Source of the DNA: Reyranella aquatilis
GTDB lineage: Bacteria; Pseudomonadota; Alphaproteobacteria; Reyranellales; Reyranellaceae
Assembly (NCBI RefSeq): GCF_020880995.1
Contig: NZ_JAJISD010000005.1
Location: forward strand, 357,150-421,149
Direction: 5' to 3'
Length of the DNA stretch: 64,000 nucleotides
Shown: piece by piece, positions 7,526-16,043 of the stretch
Numbering within the stretch: the first letter of the stretch is position 1
Layout of the letters: each line of letters starts with the position of its first letter
The notes under the pieces: generated by a model
Database searches by the model: none
Seen by the model: only the letters and a program-made list of their open reading frames with translations
What the model was told of the DNA's origin: nothing
Position numbers and translations under genes: made by a program

Positions 7526-8932
7526 GTGACGAAAACACTGACGGAAGCTCAGATCACGACCGCCAAGGCGCGCGCCCGGTTGGAGTTTGGCGTGCATTGG
7601 CGCCGCCTCGACGCCGAGGCGCACCTTGGCTATCGCAAGAACAAGCGGAGCGGCGTGTGGTTCGTGCGTTGGCGTAATCACCATGCCGGAGCCAACTACA
7701 AGCAGGCGCCGGTCGGCGTCGCTAACGACGTCAACGACAAACCTGCCGAAGGAACGCTGACTTTCGAGCAGGCGGTGACACAAGCGCGGGAACACGTCAC
7801 CCGGTCCAGAATAGAAGCGGCGGCGCAAGCAGCCGGACCAGCACCCACCGTGCGGACGGCTGTAGAGACATACATCAGGGAGCGTAATGCCCGTGATAGC
7901 CGGAGGGCTGGCCGCGAGGTCCGATCCGATGCTGGTCACCGCTTGCGGCGCTACGTTCTTGGTCAAGAAGAGCGCGGTAGCCAGGAAGCCGTTGAGGCTG
8001 CCTCTCTCGCCGTAGTCCATTTGCACGCGCTACAGGAAGATCACCTCTTCACGTGGCGAGAGGACCTTCCTGTAGAATTGAAGGCCACGACGAAGCAGCG
8101 GCTCATAAACGACCTGAAGGCAGCGCTGAATGCAGCATGGCCACGCTTGACGGCGGAACAAAAGAAGCTGAATCCAACATTCCCATCTATCGTAAAAGAC
8201 GGGTTCAAGGCTGAGCGCATTGATGACGATGACGAGATATCTGTCGCCCGAGACAATCAAGTCCTCACGGACGCGCAGATCAGCACCTTGCTTCGAGCCG
8301 CATGCGAGATCGACGACGAGCAGGGATTTGAAGGCGACCTATATCGCCTTGTCGTCTGCCTTGCAGCAACTGGCGCGCGATTTGCGCAGGCAAGGCGGAT
8401 GCGCGTCAGTGATGCACAACTGAAAGAGCAACGCTTGATGGTACCGGGTTCCTACAAGGGGCGTGGCGGAAACGGTGGCTCCGTCCCGGTTCCGGTGGGC
8501 GAAGATATCATCGAAGTCCTCTTACCGGGAATCTTAGATCGTCCGAGGGACGCGCCGTTGTTCGAGCGATGGAGCCATGAGCAGGAAGCAGGTAGCATCG
8601 TTTGGAGAAAGTCAGAACGGGGTCCGTGGAAGACGGCAGAACTTACTCGTCCGTGGCATGCTATCCGCGAGCGCGCAGGGTTGCCGGAAGCCATTCCTTA
8701 TGCCTTACGACATTCCAGCATCGTCCGCGGCTTGCGAAACCGACTGCCTATTCAGCACGTTGCTAAGCTGCACAACACTTCCGTGAAAATGATCGAGCGG
8801 CACTACGCGAAATATATTTCGACAGCCTTGGAAGATCTCGCTCGGGCAGCAGTTGTACCGCTGGTCCCGCGGCCCGGTGAAAATGCGGTCGGCGCGGATG
8901 ACAGTAAGAAGCTTTTGCCATCTAACGCATAA
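7526..8932 (+). CDS. Tyrosine site-specific integrase
   Basis: 468 residues from the GTG at 7526; an in-frame TTG at 7511 would add five residues. The N-terminal part has a SAM-like DNA-binding region (GVWFVRWRNH, then the core-binding domain about residues 110-230). The catalytic domain shows the first Arg in ATGARFAQ, the box II motif YALRHSSIVRG, then LHNTSVKMIERHYAKY with the His and the nucleophilic Tyr. It would integrate and excise the element by recombining attP with the target. Being the first gene inside the junction and reading into the element is typical. It is longer than average (usual 380-430 aa) because of an N-terminal extension. Confidence 0.9.
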   Translation: MTKTLTEAQITTAKARARLEFGVHWRRLDAEAHLGYRKNKRSGVWFVRWRNHHAGANYKQAPVGVANDVNDKPAEGTLTFEQAVTQAREHVTRSRIEAAAQAAGPAPTVRTAVETYIRERNARDSRRAGREVRSDAGHRLRRYVLGQEERGSQEAVEAASLAVVHLHALQEDHLFTWREDLPVELKATTKQRLINDLKAALNAAWPRLTAEQKKLNPTFPSIVKDGFKAERIDDDDEISVARDNQVLTDAQISTLLRAACEIDDEQGFEGDLYRLVVCLAATGARFAQARRMRVSDAQLKEQRLMVPGSYKGRGGNGGSVPVPVGEDIIEVLLPGILDRPRDAPLFERWSHEQEAGSIVWRKSERGPWKTAELTRPWHAIRERAGLPEAIPYALRHSSIVRGLRNRLPIQHVAKLHNTSVKMIERHYAKYISTALEDLARAAVVPLVPRPGENAVGADDSKKLLPSNA

Positions 8933-8939
8933 CTTTGCA

Positions 8940-8964
8940 GGCTTGGCTTCCGCGGCCCCAAGCC
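8940..8964. terminator. Hairpin between integrase and excisionase-like gene
   Basis: GGCTTGG (8940-8946) pairs with CCAAGCC (8958-8964) across an 11-base loop just after the integrase stop, between two convergent genes. There is no T-run, so it is only a weak terminator candidate. Confidence 0.3.
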
Positions 8965-9092
8965 CGGAGCGCACTCACTGCTTTTCCGGGCTGATATACA
9001 ATCGATCAAGAGCTAATTCACAATCGATTCGATAGGCCTGCTGTCGTCAGCTTCCGCACCTGTTCGGGTGACTGTCATCAGGAGCCGCGAAC

Positions 9093-9380
9093 CTATCCGC
9101 GGTCGGCTGGTGTCGTATTGACGCCAACCAGAGCCAGCAGTGATTGCACAATGACTAGCCGACGACGACCGACGGTCGTCGTGGTAACTCGACCATCGCC
9201 GATTAATTCATAAATCTTGGTCCGCCCGAGACCGGTCACTTCACAAGCCTCCGCGACGGTGCAGGTCAACCGCTGCGCAAACGGAAGGCGTCGACCTTGA
9301 TGACAGGGCATCGACTTATCTGCCGTCGCCTCGCGTTCAATTTGGACACTGCGTTCGAGCTCCGGACCACGCCGTATCAA
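9093..9380 (-). CDS. Excisionase-like helix-turn-helix protein
   Basis: 95 residues. The start is the TTG at 9380, chosen because a strong GGGGAGGAG site lies 6 bp before it. The C-terminal half (about 42-88) has the HTH_17/excisionase pattern: TVAEACEVTGLGRTKIYELI, then GRRRLVIVQSL. Such proteins bind attachment-site DNA and shift the integrase toward excision, or act as small regulators. It is convergent with the integrase and shares its neighbourhood, which supports a directionality role. A second HTH protein of similar size sits at 63637, so which one is the true RDF is open. Confidence 0.7.
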   Translation of the reverse strand: MIRRGPELERSVQIEREATADKSMPCHQGRRLPFAQRLTCTVAEACEVTGLGRTKIYELIGDGRVTTTTVGRRRLVIVQSLLALVGVNTTPADRG

Positions 9381-9604
9381 GGTTACTCCTCCCCTACAAT
9401 CGAAGAGCTACCCTGAGGCGCGCCGCCTTCCACGTCAACGGAAGCAGAAGCGCAGAACGGAGAGCCTTAGCGAACGTCAGGAAGCATCGGAAAACTCTCG
9501 GCAACAAAAGGCATCGCAGAATTTTTCACAACCAATATCGACGTATCGCGTAAGAACTTCCCACCCACTCGGCACGGAAGGTGGAGTCGCCGCTAACGGG
9601 AGCG
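9381..9604. other. Intergenic region, no gene seen
   Basis: I find no supported reading frame here. It holds the ribosome site of the excisionase-like gene and the region after the reductase stop. It probably contains the promoter for the leftward small HTH gene and marks the border between integration module and cargo. Confidence 0.4.
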
Positions 9605-10786
9605 TTATCTGGCCGCCCTATTGAGCAATTTCTCTGGAATGATTCCGTCATGAAGCATGGCACGCTTTAGCATCGAAATATCACGGCCGTTGTTCACCGC
9701 GATTGCGCCGGCAATTTTATCGTGACTATCGAGGAAGATTGCCGTCCAATTGTTCGTTTCAGGATCGTCCAGCACGACACTGCGGTCAGCATTTTGCAGC
9801 ACTCCTAACGACTGAATGTTGTGTCCAAACTGGTCCGACCATAGCCACGGCGGCTCCGCATAATGCGAGTCAATCCCTGCCATGGATTTCGCCGCGACCA
9901 GCGATTGGCCCGAGGCCACCTTCCAGGACTCAAGTCGCTGACGAAACGCGCCGCCTAAGACGGGGTGTGACGTCACCTCTCCCGCAGCGAAGATCGCCGG
10001 ATCAGATGTCTGGCAGCGATCATCCACGACAATACCATCATCGACGTCCAGCCCCGCGTCCGATGCAAGTTGGGTGTTGGGTTGAACCCCGATCCCGACA
10101 ACGACTGCGTCGACATCTGCGAATGCATTCCAGCGCAATCGCAACGAACCATCATCCTGATGATGAATTGAATCGATCTTTGAGCCAAATTCGAACTGGA
10201 CTCCGTTCAGGCGATGCAATTTCTCAGCCCAACGGCTCAGGATAGCAGGCATGCCGCGAGATAGTATCCGATCCGTCATCTCAAACAGAAAAACCTCGCA
10301 GGCCATCGCTCGAGCGGCGGCAGCAACCTCTAACCCAATGAACCCGCCGCCGATCACAGCAATTCGACGCGATTCCCGAAGCACGGATTTCAAGCGAACC
10401 GCGTCTTCAAGCGTTCGCAGATAGAGAATTTTCGAGCTTTGCCCGACGCTATCCGGCAATTTTCTCGCCCGCGATCCGGTCGCGAGGAGTAGCCGATCGT
10501 AAGCATAAGCATTTCCGCAAGCGGTTAGAATTTCGGAGCGGTTTCGATCGATCTGCGTCGCGGTTTGTCCGGGATGATACGAAATACCGTTCTCATGATA
10601 GGTCTCCGCGTTTGCCAGATAGCGCGGTGCGCCCTCGCCAAGGACTTCTTTGGACAGCGGCGGGCGATCATACGGCAGGCCGAGTTCGTCTCCGAGAATA
10701 TCGATCTTGGCTTGTGGCGCCAACTCGCGAAGATGCACGGCGGCTGTGTGCCCCGCGAGGCCTGCTCCGACAATCACAAAACGCAT
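9605..10786 (-). CDS. Ferredoxin reductase of a ring-hydroxylating dioxygenase (FAD/NADH)
   Basis: 393 residues. The ATG at 10786 is preceded by AGGGAGCG, so the longer frame to 10816 is not used. It has two Rossmann motifs: FVIVGAGLAGHTAAVHL for FAD at the N terminus and IAVIGGGFIGLEVAAAA (about 145-165) for NADH, plus 'YDRPPLSKE' and the late FAD motif 'IFAAGEV'. These mark the glutathione-reductase-type BphA4/CndA reductases that pass electrons from NADH to a Rieske ferredoxin. It is the last of a leftward set with the ferredoxin and both oxygenase subunits, separated from the beta subunit by about 146 bp. Confidence 0.85.
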   Translation of the reverse strand: MRFVIVGAGLAGHTAAVHLRELAPQAKIDILGDELGLPYDRPPLSKEVLGEGAPRYLANAETYHENGISYHPGQTATQIDRNRSEILTACGNAYAYDRLLLATGSRARKLPDSVGQSSKILYLRTLEDAVRLKSVLRESRRIAVIGGGFIGLEVAAAARAMACEVFLFEMTDRILSRGMPAILSRWAEKLHRLNGVQFEFGSKIDSIHHQDDGSLRLRWNAFADVDAVVVGIGVQPNTQLASDAGLDVDDGIVVDDRCQTSDPAIFAAGEVTSHPVLGGAFRQRLESWKVASGQSLVAAKSMAGIDSHYAEPPWLWSDQFGHNIQSLGVLQNADRSVVLDDPETNNWTAIFLDSHDKIAGAIAVNNGRDISMLKRAMLHDGIIPEKLLNRAAR

Positions 10787-10932
10787 TTTAGCGCTCCCTG
10801 TAGGGGAAGGGCACATTCGGCGCGCCCGTCCTCCTTATCCGCCGTTGACAGGCGCCGAGCACTCTCACATTCAATACCTTCAGCCGAAGGCTAGTTGGCA
10901 GATTCTGCTGATATTCATCTGCGACGCACTTG

Positions 10933-11433
10933 CTAGACGCTGTAGAAATCGAGCGCAGTGGCCATTTGATCGTTCGTAAGGGAAATCTTTTTGAATCCGA
11001 TCAGCCAAGCCTCTCCAAGACGGCGCAGCCGAAATTCAAGGCGTCCGAAGTTGGTATGGCTTTTACAAGCGCGCGGATCGTACGTATGAACCGTGAAGCA
11101 GGCATTTCCCTCGATCGAATCCGTCGAGGCCGCATCGACCATGATGTTCGTATAGGAATGAACCGTGCGCGGAAGCGGCATCGCCGTGATGGACTTTCGC
11201 GACTGTATCCTGTCAATTCGGTCACTCAGCCCATATGAGTTCTCATGATATATCATTGAAAGCTCGCGGTTCGGATTGGACGTCGTCTCGTACTCGTCCT
11301 TCCAGGCCGGCACCCAGAAAATCGCATCGTCAGCGTAGAGCTTGACCCAATCGCGGAATTTCTTCTGATCCAGAAGTCTTGCCTCCGTGAAGAGAACGCG
11401 AGTAGCAATCTTCAGGTAATCATCCTCTGACAT
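10933..11433 (-). CDS. Aromatic-ring-hydroxylating dioxygenase, small (beta) subunit
   Basis: 166 residues, the normal size for the NTF2-like beta subunits of alpha3beta3 Rieske oxygenases. Characteristic stretches are LLDQKKFRDWVKLYADDAIFWVPAW near the N terminus (written here only as landmark residues 20-44), then RTVHSYTNIMV and RLRRLGEAWLIGFKKISL at the C terminus. It is structural and helps define the active-site entrance. It follows the alpha subunit after 9 bp, so the two are translated together. Confidence 0.88.
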   Translation of the reverse strand: MSEDDYLKIATRVLFTEARLLDQKKFRDWVKLYADDAIFWVPAWKDEYETTSNPNRELSMIYHENSYGLSDRIDRIQSRKSITAMPLPRTVHSYTNIMVDAASTDSIEGNACFTVHTYDPRACKSHTNFGRLEFRLRRLGEAWLIGFKKISLTNDQMATALDFYSV

Positions 11434-11442
11434 GTCGCTAAC

Positions 11443-12858
11443 CTAGCCTTCCGAGGGATCACGAGTCATAAGGCGCAGCCATTCCCGGTAACCGGAATGA
11501 AAGCATGTCTCATCGCCGAACAGGGGCGCTCCATAGGTCCACCGATCAGGTGAAACCTGCAATTCGGAAGAGTAGTTGAGTGCCTCGCCGGACTTCGGCC
11601 TCAAGCCTCGCGCATACCCCTGCGTAGGACCAGCGAAACGAGCTCCGTAGCCGGTCTGGCAAAGCTCGTACATGACGTTGTCGTCGGACGTCGCAAGACC
11701 GCTCGGATTGAAGAAATCCTCATACAGACGGATGCGAACGCGGCGCGCCTCGTCACTTTCACCAACTGGGGCAAGACAGTGAGACGTAATCTCCGTCTTG
11801 TCCGGAGCCAATGGCCGCCACGTCCGCAACTGCAGCGTGCCGATATCAACGATCTGCAGGTTAGGATAAATCGTGAGATTGCGCTGACGAAACATCCACT
11901 TGAGCTTGTCTTCCCGAGTCTGCCCCTGAACCGTCGACAGAAGTTTGCCATCCTGATTGAGAGGGCGGAGCTTATAAACCCTTGACGCATGAATGGACCA
12001 CATCATCGCGTGCCCCCTCGCCAGGCTGAAGCTTCCTTGCGCGTCGGGGTCGGTCTCTGTCGGATTCCACGGCTTTACTTCTAGCGGTCCTCTCCGCACT
12101 TCACGCTTCTTGAGAACGTCGATATACGAACTGTGCGTTGAAGCGAAGTGGTAATAATCAAGCCCGTTCTCGAACTGAAGCTTCCAATTGGCGTCGAACG
12201 TGTAGCTTACGTTTCCGTCAACGAACTCCAGCCCTTCGATGCCCTGATCGACAACGAGATCGATAAACGCGCGCGCGTCACCAAGATGCTCCTCTAGCGT
12301 CGGCACGTCGGGCGACACGCTTGCAAACAGAAGCCCTCGATAGCTTGCAATCTTGGGAACAGGCTTGAGGCCATGATCATCCGCAAGAAAGGACGGCGGA
12401 TACTGGCCATCCTTCTCATCGGTCATCGAAACATTCTTGCCGGCACTATCGTACGACCACCCATGATAGCGACAAACATGGAATTTCTGATTGCCCTTCT
12501 TAAAGGGGCAAACGATCGCCCCGCGGTGGCGACAGGTGTTAAAGAAGCATCGAATTTCTCCAGTCCCGTCCTTTGTAATCAGGACGGGGTGGCGCCCGAT
12601 GTACGTCGTCACGAAGTCATTCGGCTTGCGTAACTGACTTTCCAGCCCGACGAAAACCCAAGTCCCCTCGAAAACGTGAGTAAGTTCGCGCTCAAAAATA
12701 TCCCGATCGGTGAACACCGTCCGATCTACCCGAAATATTCCGTCATCGGGTCGATCGTCCAGCAGCTTCGAAACCATTTCGGGTGTGATTGGCCCACCTC
12801 TGACACCACCATCGCTCGGCCTCACAGGGCTGGGTACTTCCGACCTGAAGCTGGTCAA
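11443..12858 (-). CDS. Aromatic-ring-hydroxylating dioxygenase, large (alpha) subunit, benzoate/anthranilate type
   Basis: 471 residues. It starts with TTG at 12858 behind a strong GAGGAGG site; the first ATG would be residue 28. The Rieske [2Fe-2S] ligands are C109-x-H111 and C129-x2-H132. The mononuclear iron region is ENGLDYYHFASTHSSY with the usual D...H...H arrangement. 'LLDDRPDDGIFRVDR' and 'VFEGTWVF' resemble BenA/AntA-type (group II) oxygenases. It should insert O2 into an aromatic acid or related ring; the substrate is not predictable. Unlike classic BenABC it is paired with a separate ferredoxin and a GR-type reductase. Confidence 0.88.
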   Translation of the reverse strand: MTSFRSEVPSPVRPSDGGVRGGPITPEMVSKLLDDRPDDGIFRVDRTVFTDRDIFERELTHVFEGTWVFVGLESQLRKPNDFVTTYIGRHPVLITKDGTGEIRCFFNTCRHRGAIVCPFKKGNQKFHVCRYHGWSYDSAGKNVSMTDEKDGQYPPSFLADDHGLKPVPKIASYRGLLFASVSPDVPTLEEHLGDARAFIDLVVDQGIEGLEFVDGNVSYTFDANWKLQFENGLDYYHFASTHSSYIDVLKKREVRRGPLEVKPWNPTETDPDAQGSFSLARGHAMMWSIHASRVYKLRPLNQDGKLLSTVQGQTREDKLKWMFRQRNLTIYPNLQIVDIGTLQLRTWRPLAPDKTEITSHCLAPVGESDEARRVRIRLYEDFFNPSGLATSDDNVMYELCQTGYGARFAGPTQGYARGLRPKSGEALNYSSELQVSPDRWTYGAPLFGDETCFHSGYREWLRLMTRDPSEG

Positions 12859-12961
12859 TTCGACCTCCTCTATTTTTCTTGTAGCAAAGCGGAGCGGCTA
12901 TTTCGGACGAGATGGGGGCGTCACACTAAATGGCGACATCGTCGCCCCCCTTGCCGTTAAG

Positions 12962-13303
12962 TTAGGTTGACGCGTCGGGATTAGACGGTGCCGAGGTGAC
13001 ATCGATTTCCACAGCATCACCGACGACACGAACAGGATAGGTTGCCAGGGCCGTTTCTGCTGGTGAGGTCAACGCCGCGCCCGTTCGAACATCGAAGCGG
13101 GCGCCATGAAGCGGGCACTCGATCTCGTAACCATCGAGCCAACCGTCGGACAGAAGTGCATAGGCATGAGTACAAACGTCAGACGTGGCAAAATACTCTT
13201 CGCCGCAGCGGTAGAGCGCAACTTTGCATCCGTTGATATTGAGCTGCTGAATGCTGTCATCCGACACATCTTTCGTAAAAGCGGCTTTTACCCAGTTAGT
13301 CAT
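12962..13303 (-). CDS. Rieske [2Fe-2S] ferredoxin
   Basis: 113 residues from the ATG at 13303; the upstream extension of the frame overlaps the GST gene and is not needed. The cluster motif is C-T-H (VCTHAYALL) followed by C-P-L-H (ECPLHGARFD), the bacterial BphA3/NagAb type. It carries electrons from the reductase at 9605 to the oxygenase. It lies between the GST and the alpha subunit in the same leftward run. Confidence 0.9.
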   Translation of the reverse strand: MTNWVKAAFTKDVSDDSIQQLNINGCKVALYRCGEEYFATSDVCTHAYALLSDGWLDGYEIECPLHGARFDVRTGAALTSPAETALATYPVRVVGDAVEIDVTSAPSNPDAST

Positions 13304-13338
13304 TCGAGTCGACGCTCGCTTTTGGATTGTTGCGAACT

Positions 13339-14019
13339 TCAGTTCTTTCCGAACATATTCTTCCAGGCCTCGGTGCCCGGCTTCGCTTCCCATTGTTTGC
13401 TGTCGGACAACGTATTTATGCCCGCCCTAACCCCCGGACGGTCCTTGATCGCCTGGTACCATCGATCAATATTCGGGTACTCCGACAAGTCACGTCGATG
13501 CAGTTTTCGCGTGCGAACCCAAGGGAATGTGCTGATGTCAGCGATGGAATACTCGCCGGCGAGATATTCAGATTCGCCAAGGCGCTTCTCCAGAATGTTG
13601 TATATTCGACCAACTTCCCGATCATAACGTTCGATCGCGTAATCGATCTTCTCAGTCGCATACACCATGAAGTGGTGCGCTTGGCCCAGCATTGGACCCA
13701 TCGTCGTATTCTGAAATACAAGCCACTTTAGCGTATCGTAGCGCTTTTCAGGATCCTGAGAGAGAAATCTACCGGACTTTTCCGCGAGATAGATAAGAAC
13801 GACCGCGGATTCAAAAACTGCATATGGCTTGTTGTGCGGGCCATCGTGATCCACGATGGCCGGCACTTTGTTATTTGGATTGATCTTCAGAAATTCCGGA
13901 TGAAACTGCTCACCTGCCGTTATATCAACCGGAACTACACGATACTCCAAGTCCAACTCTGCCAGCATTATGGCTGCTTTATACCCGTTCGGGGTTGGCC
14001 AGAAGTATAGATCAATCAT
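13339..14019 (-). CDS. Glutathione S-transferase (YfcG/Nu-class-like)
   Basis: 226 residues. The N-terminal thioredoxin-like domain has TPNGYKAAIMLAE, NPNNKVPAIVD (cis-Pro) and 'FESAVVLIYLAEK' (Glu-Ser pair for glutathione). The C-terminal helical domain has 'YSIADISTFPW'. The TPNG motif near residue 9 is typical of the YfcG/YghU group, which binds GSH through Thr/Asn instead of Tyr or Ser. Its position in a dioxygenase operon, with glutathione reductase in the same regulon, suggests glutathione-dependent processing of a pathway intermediate such as ether cleavage, dehalogenation or isomerisation. The start at 14019 has AGGAG 8 bp upstream. Confidence 0.88.
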   Translation of the reverse strand: MIDLYFWPTPNGYKAAIMLAELDLEYRVVPVDITAGEQFHPEFLKINPNNKVPAIVDHDGPHNKPYAVFESAVVLIYLAEKSGRFLSQDPEKRYDTLKWLVFQNTTMGPMLGQAHHFMVYATEKIDYAIERYDREVGRIYNILEKRLGESEYLAGEYSIADISTFPWVRTRKLHRRDLSEYPNIDRWYQAIKDRPGVRAGINTLSDSKQWEAKPGTEAWKNMFGKN

Positions 14020-14031
14020 CGCAGAGGACTC

Positions 14032-15684
14032 CTATCCGACGATCTTGAGCCCTGCTGGCTTGTCAACGATCAGCCCAGGGTTCAACATCCACTTCGGGTC
14101 CAGTTCGGTCTTGGCGGCTGCCAGCACACGGCGGAACAACGGATCGACTTCCTTGTCGTACCAAGGACGGAACGATTTTCCGACAGCATGGTGGTGCGTG
14201 ATGGTTGCGCCGAGTTCGATTAGCGCGTCCGACGCAACGTCGTGGAGCATCTTATAGGCTTCAAGGCTGTTGGCGTGCGTCGAAGGAGCCATGATCGAAT
14301 AGTAAGGAGCCGGGCCGTCCGGATACAGGAAGGAGAACCTGCGGCAGACGATGCCGCCGCCAAGATTTTCCTTCTGGGCCTTCCGGATGCGACGCATGAT
14401 CTCGGTATCGACTTCTTCGAACCGATCCCAAGTGTAGGCAGTTTCGAACGTGAAGCTGACGATTCCCATCGCTGCGCGCGTATGCATCAACCGGGGCAGA
14501 TATCTGAACTGGTGCCGCCAGTTACCCTGCGGCCCGCTACGGCTGGTCTCCAGCGCGTTGTCCGCAGTTCCCGCCTGTTGCTTCACGACGCCACCGAAGT
14601 CCTTGCAGATTTCGAGACTACGCTCCAGCCACGCGTCCACCGGATGGTCGGCGGATTCGAAGCCCAGCAACAGGACCGAATCGGTGCCGTCTCCAGCGCC
14701 GTAGAATTTGGCGTCCTGCTCGTCCAGATAGCGACAGTTCGCCGGGAACAGTCCTGCTTGGGTGATCTGACGGACGGCCTTGGCACCCTGATAGAACGTC
14801 TTGAAGGAGATCGACGCATTCGCACGGAATTTCACACGCCCCTGTAGACGCATCCATGCATCGGTGATGATGCCCAGCGAGCCCTCAGACCCGATGAACA
14901 GCCGATCCGGATTGGGTCCCGCACCCGAGCCTGGCAGGCGGCGGTTCTGGATCGTTCCCGCCGGGGTGACCACGCGCAGGCTTTCCACCATGTCGTCAAT
15001 ATGCGTGAGATGGGTCGCATAGTGACCGGACGAGCGGGTTGCGATCCAACCGCCCAGCGATGAGAATTCCCACGATTGCGGAATATGGCGCAGGGTGAGG
15101 CCATGCGGCTTCAGTTGTTCTTCCAGAGCCGGACCGAGAATGCCCGCCTGGATCCGCGCGCAGCGCGAAACGGGGTCGACTTCGAGAATCTTGTTGAGGT
15201 TGCCCAAGTCGATTACGACGACCCCGGGAAAGGCGTCGCGCTCGGGACCCCAGAAGCCGCCGGTGACGCTCGATCCGCCGCCATACGGGATGCATGCATA
15301 ACCATTTTCCCCGCACCAGTCGAAGATAGCAGCGATGTCTTCTTCGTCGCGCGGATAGGCCACGACGTCCGGAGCCTTCTTGAAATCGCGCCGGTAGATA
15401 AGGGTCATGTCCTTGAAACCCTTACCGTACGTATGAACAATTCTGTCCCATTTTTCCGAGGTACAGAAATCCTCCAGCGTTCGCGGGATCTTTATGCGCG
15501 ACGCATAAAGTTCAATCTCGTCCAGAGTCGGATCTGACAGAATTTCGATGTCTTTAATTCCAAGCCGCTGCTCCACGCGGTCTCGCATGGTTCGAATTTC
15601 GTCCTTGGAATTATCTTCACCTTCATATCCCCACGACCAGAACTTCCTTCGCTGGCCGTAGTAGCCACTCTTTTCCTTCGCCAC
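14032..15684 (-). CDS. FAD-linked oxidase of the VAO/AGPS type
   Basis: 550 residues from the GTG at 15684, which has GGAGAAGCGCT upstream; frame extensions to 15735 lack this. The FAD-binding_4 domain (about 95-275) shows IPYGGGSSVTGG and GSEGSLGIITDAW. The C-terminal cap contains an H-H-H-x-V-G-K motif (THHHAVGKSF) as in alkylglycerone-phosphate synthase. Relatives oxidise alcohols, hydroxy acids, phenols or exchange ether groups. Here it is the first gene of the dioxygenase/GST operon and lies under two GntR-type operator sites. Its substrate is probably the imported compound or an ether or hydroxy-acid derivative; this is inference. Confidence 0.8.
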   Translation of the reverse strand: MAKEKSGYYGQRRKFWSWGYEGEDNSKDEIRTMRDRVEQRLGIKDIEILSDPTLDEIELYASRIKIPRTLEDFCTSEKWDRIVHTYGKGFKDMTLIYRRDFKKAPDVVAYPRDEEDIAAIFDWCGENGYACIPYGGGSSVTGGFWGPERDAFPGVVVIDLGNLNKILEVDPVSRCARIQAGILGPALEEQLKPHGLTLRHIPQSWEFSSLGGWIATRSSGHYATHLTHIDDMVESLRVVTPAGTIQNRRLPGSGAGPNPDRLFIGSEGSLGIITDAWMRLQGRVKFRANASISFKTFYQGAKAVRQITQAGLFPANCRYLDEQDAKFYGAGDGTDSVLLLGFESADHPVDAWLERSLEICKDFGGVVKQQAGTADNALETSRSGPQGNWRHQFRYLPRLMHTRAAMGIVSFTFETAYTWDRFEEVDTEIMRRIRKAQKENLGGGIVCRRFSFLYPDGPAPYYSIMAPSTHANSLEAYKMLHDVASDALIELGATITHHHAVGKSFRPWYDKEVDPLFRRVLAAAKTELDPKWMLNPGLIVDKPAGLKIVG

Positions 15685-15758
15685 AGCGCTTCTCCTTCGA
15701 GATTTTCGACGTAAATCAACCATCCAGGTGCGCATGCGTTTTGGTAGACATCGCGATC

Positions 15759-15783
15759 TGGTTCGACCAAATTGGCATATCCA
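15759..15783. promoter_or_regulatory. Tandem GntR/FadR-type operator A
   Basis: The first dyad, TGGT-TCG-ACCA (15759-15769), is followed on a 14-bp period by TGGC-ATA-TCCA (15773-15783), and a weaker third, CGGT-CGG-TCAA, starts at 15787. It lies 75 bp upstream of the FAD oxidase start. Confidence 0.7.
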
Positions 15784-15881
15784 ATTCGGTCGGTCAATGG
15801 TTCTCGGAGTAGATAAGCACCCCGGAGCTACGCCACCGCGACAACATTCGCCTTGACACCGCCGCCAAGAGCACGCTTGAA

Positions 15882-15906
15882 TGGTATGACCAGATTGGAT
15901 GTGCCA
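15882..15906. promoter_or_regulatory. Tandem GntR/FadR-type operator B
   Basis: TGGT-ATG-ACCA (15882-15892) then TGGA-TGT-GCCA (15896-15906), the same 14-bp spacing as operator A. It lies about 140 bp before the Dpp-type permease, in the 360-bp gap between the divergent operons. I see no gene in that gap. Confidence 0.65.
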
Positions 15907-16043
15907 GATTGCAACTGATCTGCAAATAGAGAACTCACCTCATTTTTTGATGAGCGGGCGTTCAGCGGCCTTTTTCACATAGAGAGGGACAAGAGCGTGG
16001 TGCTGTCGGACCAAGCCAATCTGCATGGTGAGCGCGCCCTCCA

